Below are positions 62,944 through 64,000 of a DNA stretch of 64,000 nucleotides, one piece after another (within the stretch, counting starts at the first letter, position 1; the number at the start of each line of letters is the position of its first letter). Under the pieces are notes generated by a model. The model saw nothing but the letters and a program-made list of their open reading frames with translations. It was not told where the DNA came from and searched no databases. The translations under genes were made by a program, and so were the position numbers. Source of the DNA: Bradyrhizobium cenepequi (lineage in GTDB: Bacteria > Pseudomonadota > Alphaproteobacteria > Rhizobiales > Xanthobacteraceae); assembly GCF_020329485.1 (NCBI RefSeq), contig NZ_JAGKJI010000018.1:62001-126000 (forward strand), in the 5' to 3' direction.

Positions 62944-63738
62944 CTATTTCCCGTATTCTTCGCGCATCTTGGCCTGGATCTTGGCCATGCCGCCGATCCA
63001 GCGGTCATAGTTCTCGGTCTTCTTGCGCATGTAGCCGAGCACCTGCGGGTGCGGCAGGATCAGGAAGGCTTCCTGCTCGATGCCGCGCAATGCATCCTCG
63101 GCGACCTGCTCGGGCGTGAGATCGCCGTCGCCGGATTGCGGGCCCTTCGGGATCGAGCGCAGCATGTTGGTGTCGACGCCCTGCGGACAGAGGATCGAGA
63201 CCTTGATGCCGTCGGCGCGATGGGAGATCGCGAGGTTCTCGGCAAAGCCGACCGCGGCATGCTTGGTGGTGGAATAAGCGGGGCTGCCGACCTGTGACAA
63301 CAGCCCGGCCGCGGAAATGGTGTTGAGGAAATAGCCGCCGCCGCGCGCCTTCATGCGCGGCACCAGATGCCGCGCGGCATAGACGTGGGCCATCACATGG
63401 ATCGCCCAGCTGCGCGCCCAGGGCTCATCGGAGGTGCCGCCGGCATTCACGGAGAGCGGATCGAAGCCGCCGCCGATGCCGGCATTGGAGCAGAACAGCG
63501 CGATCGGGCCGAACAGCCGCTCGGTGGCCTCGATCACATGCAGGACGTTCTTCTCCTGCCCGACATCGCATTTGAACGCCGCGCCGCCCACGGAGGCCGC
63601 GACCTTCTCGGCGGCCGCATGGTCGAGGTCGACGACCACCACTTTTGCGGCGCCCGCGCGATGGAACACTTCGCACAACGCCTTGCCGATGCCATTGCCG
63701 CCACCGGTGACGACCACGACCTTTTCTGCCACCTGCAT
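62944..63738 (-). CDS. Short-chain dehydrogenase/reductase
   Basis: A 264-residue classical SDR. The NAD(P) motif is VVTGGGNGIGKALCE; NAG is present in LFCSNAGIGGG; the catalytic tyrosine and lysine lie in PAYSTTKHAAV, with the serine in NTISAAGLL. VVVVDLDHAA after the second strand suggests NAD rather than NADP. The ATG at 63738 follows GGGAGGGG and starts at the first strand; the frame upstream is not used. Confidence 0.92.
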   Translation of the reverse strand: MQVAEKVVVVTGGGNGIGKALCEVFHRAGAAKVVVVDLDHAAAEKVAASVGGAAFKCDVGQEKNVLHVIEATERLFGPIALFCSNAGIGGGFDPLSVNAGGTSDEPWARSWAIHVMAHVYAARHLVPRMKARGGGYFLNTISAAGLLSQVGSPAYSTTKHAAVGFAENLAISHRADGIKVSILCPQGVDTNMLRSIPKGPQSGDGDLTPEQVAEDALRGIEQEAFLILPHPQVLGYMRKKTENYDRWIGGMAKIQAKMREEYGK

Positions 63739-63769
63739 GGCCCCTCCCGATTTGTATTTGTCAGCGTCC

Positions 63770-64000
63770 TCAGCTCGCGAGCACGAGGTCGAGGATCGCC
63801 GTATAATGGCAGGCCGCGCCAAGCAAGACAAAACAGTGCCAGATGGCGTTCTGGAAGCGCAGTCGCTGCCAAGCGTGGAATACCACGCCGAGGGTGTACA
63901 ATACGCCTCCCGCGGCCACGAACCACAGCGCCATCGCCGGCAGCGCTTTCACCACGGCATCATAGAGCATCAGGCCGCTCCAGCCCATGGCGAGATAGAG
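63770..64000 (-). CDS. Hemolysin-III/TrhA-family membrane protein, 3' part
   Basis: The C-terminal 76 or so residues of a gene that runs past the window end. Two hydrophobic helices are seen, and the segment AAGGVLYTLGVVFHAWQRLR plus AIWHCFVLLGAACHYTAIL matches the end of the HlyIII/PAQR-like family, including its conserved His residues. The ATG at 63988 is internal: family sequence (LYLAMGW) continues in frame up to base 64000. The role of the family is unclear. Confidence 0.85.
   Translation of the reverse strand, partial: LYLAMGWSGLMLYDAVVKALPAMALWFVAAGGVLYTLGVVFHAWQRLRFQNAIWHCFVLLGAACHYTAILDLVLAS

Overview
The window reads as a chromosome segment of a GC-rich alphaproteobacterium of the Bradyrhizobium/Rhodopseudomonas type. 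The evidence is gene content and style: CtrA and ChpT, an alphaproteobacterial che cluster, a DUF1134/EipA-like envelope protein, an isovaleryl-CoA dehydrogenase, several fatty-acid and CoA-thioester catabolic genes, a branched-chain-amino-acid-type ABC transporter, and many palindromic intergenic repeats. Family calls come from reading motifs and protein patterns by eye; no database search was run.

Layout. 1-16.7 kb: motility and signalling core. flhA (export gate), an ECF sigma/anti-sigma pair, fliI-fliJ (export ATPase and its stalk protein), ctrA (cell-cycle response regulator), two small membrane proteins, an exported intradiol dioxygenase, then cheR-cheB-cheY-cheW-cheA and chpT on the minus strand. 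CheA is a hybrid with a C-terminal receiver. Five GANTC sites sit within 168 bp just upstream of ctrA. 16.8-20.5 kb: cysQ, a YHS-domain protein, an EipA-like protein, a membrane-anchored coiled-coil protein and tRNA-Val(CAC).

20.56-30.17 kb: an integrated mobile element of about 9.6 kb. It lies between the tRNA-Val 3' end and a perfect 47-bp copy of that end. It holds a tyrosine integrase, an HTH protein, an HUH Rep-like protein, a serine recombinase, and a tight three-gene operon of unknown function (TIGR04255-type protein, HTH protein, and a protein with an SHDCD motif). It also has a decayed stretch with fragments of a PLP synthase, an EamA transporter and a nuclease next to intact EthD, MaoC and HxlR genes. 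Copies of GTGTGCA near both ends look like integrase arm sites.

30.2-41.3 kb: small secreted and membrane proteins, an HWE-type sensor kinase, a TPP-dependent enzyme, an L,D-transpeptidase, a DUF2927 protein, sulfate-activation genes cysD-cysNC (NodPQ-like), a frameshifted propeller-like gene and isovaleryl-CoA dehydrogenase. 41.3-49.7 kb: a plus-strand catabolic run of two tandem cytochromes P450, an acyl-CoA dehydrogenase, a class III CoA-transferase, a MaoC/FAS1-like dehydratase and a benzoylformate-decarboxylase-like enzyme. 50-53.7 kb: a zincin-like metallopeptidase overlapping an ATP-grasp ligase, a GrpB protein, a tiny acidic protein and a small membrane protein. 53.7-59.3 kb: a minus-strand operon with a Liv-type transporter (substrate-binding protein, two permeases, two ATPases) and a DapA-family lyase. 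59.5-64 kb: a GNAT acetyltransferase, an MpaB/DUF2236 protein, an HxlR fragment, an epoxide-hydrolase-like protein, an SDR and the 3' part of a hemolysin-III-like gene.

The strongest candidates for undescribed biology are the three-gene operon inside the mobile element and the metallopeptidase/ATP-grasp pair.
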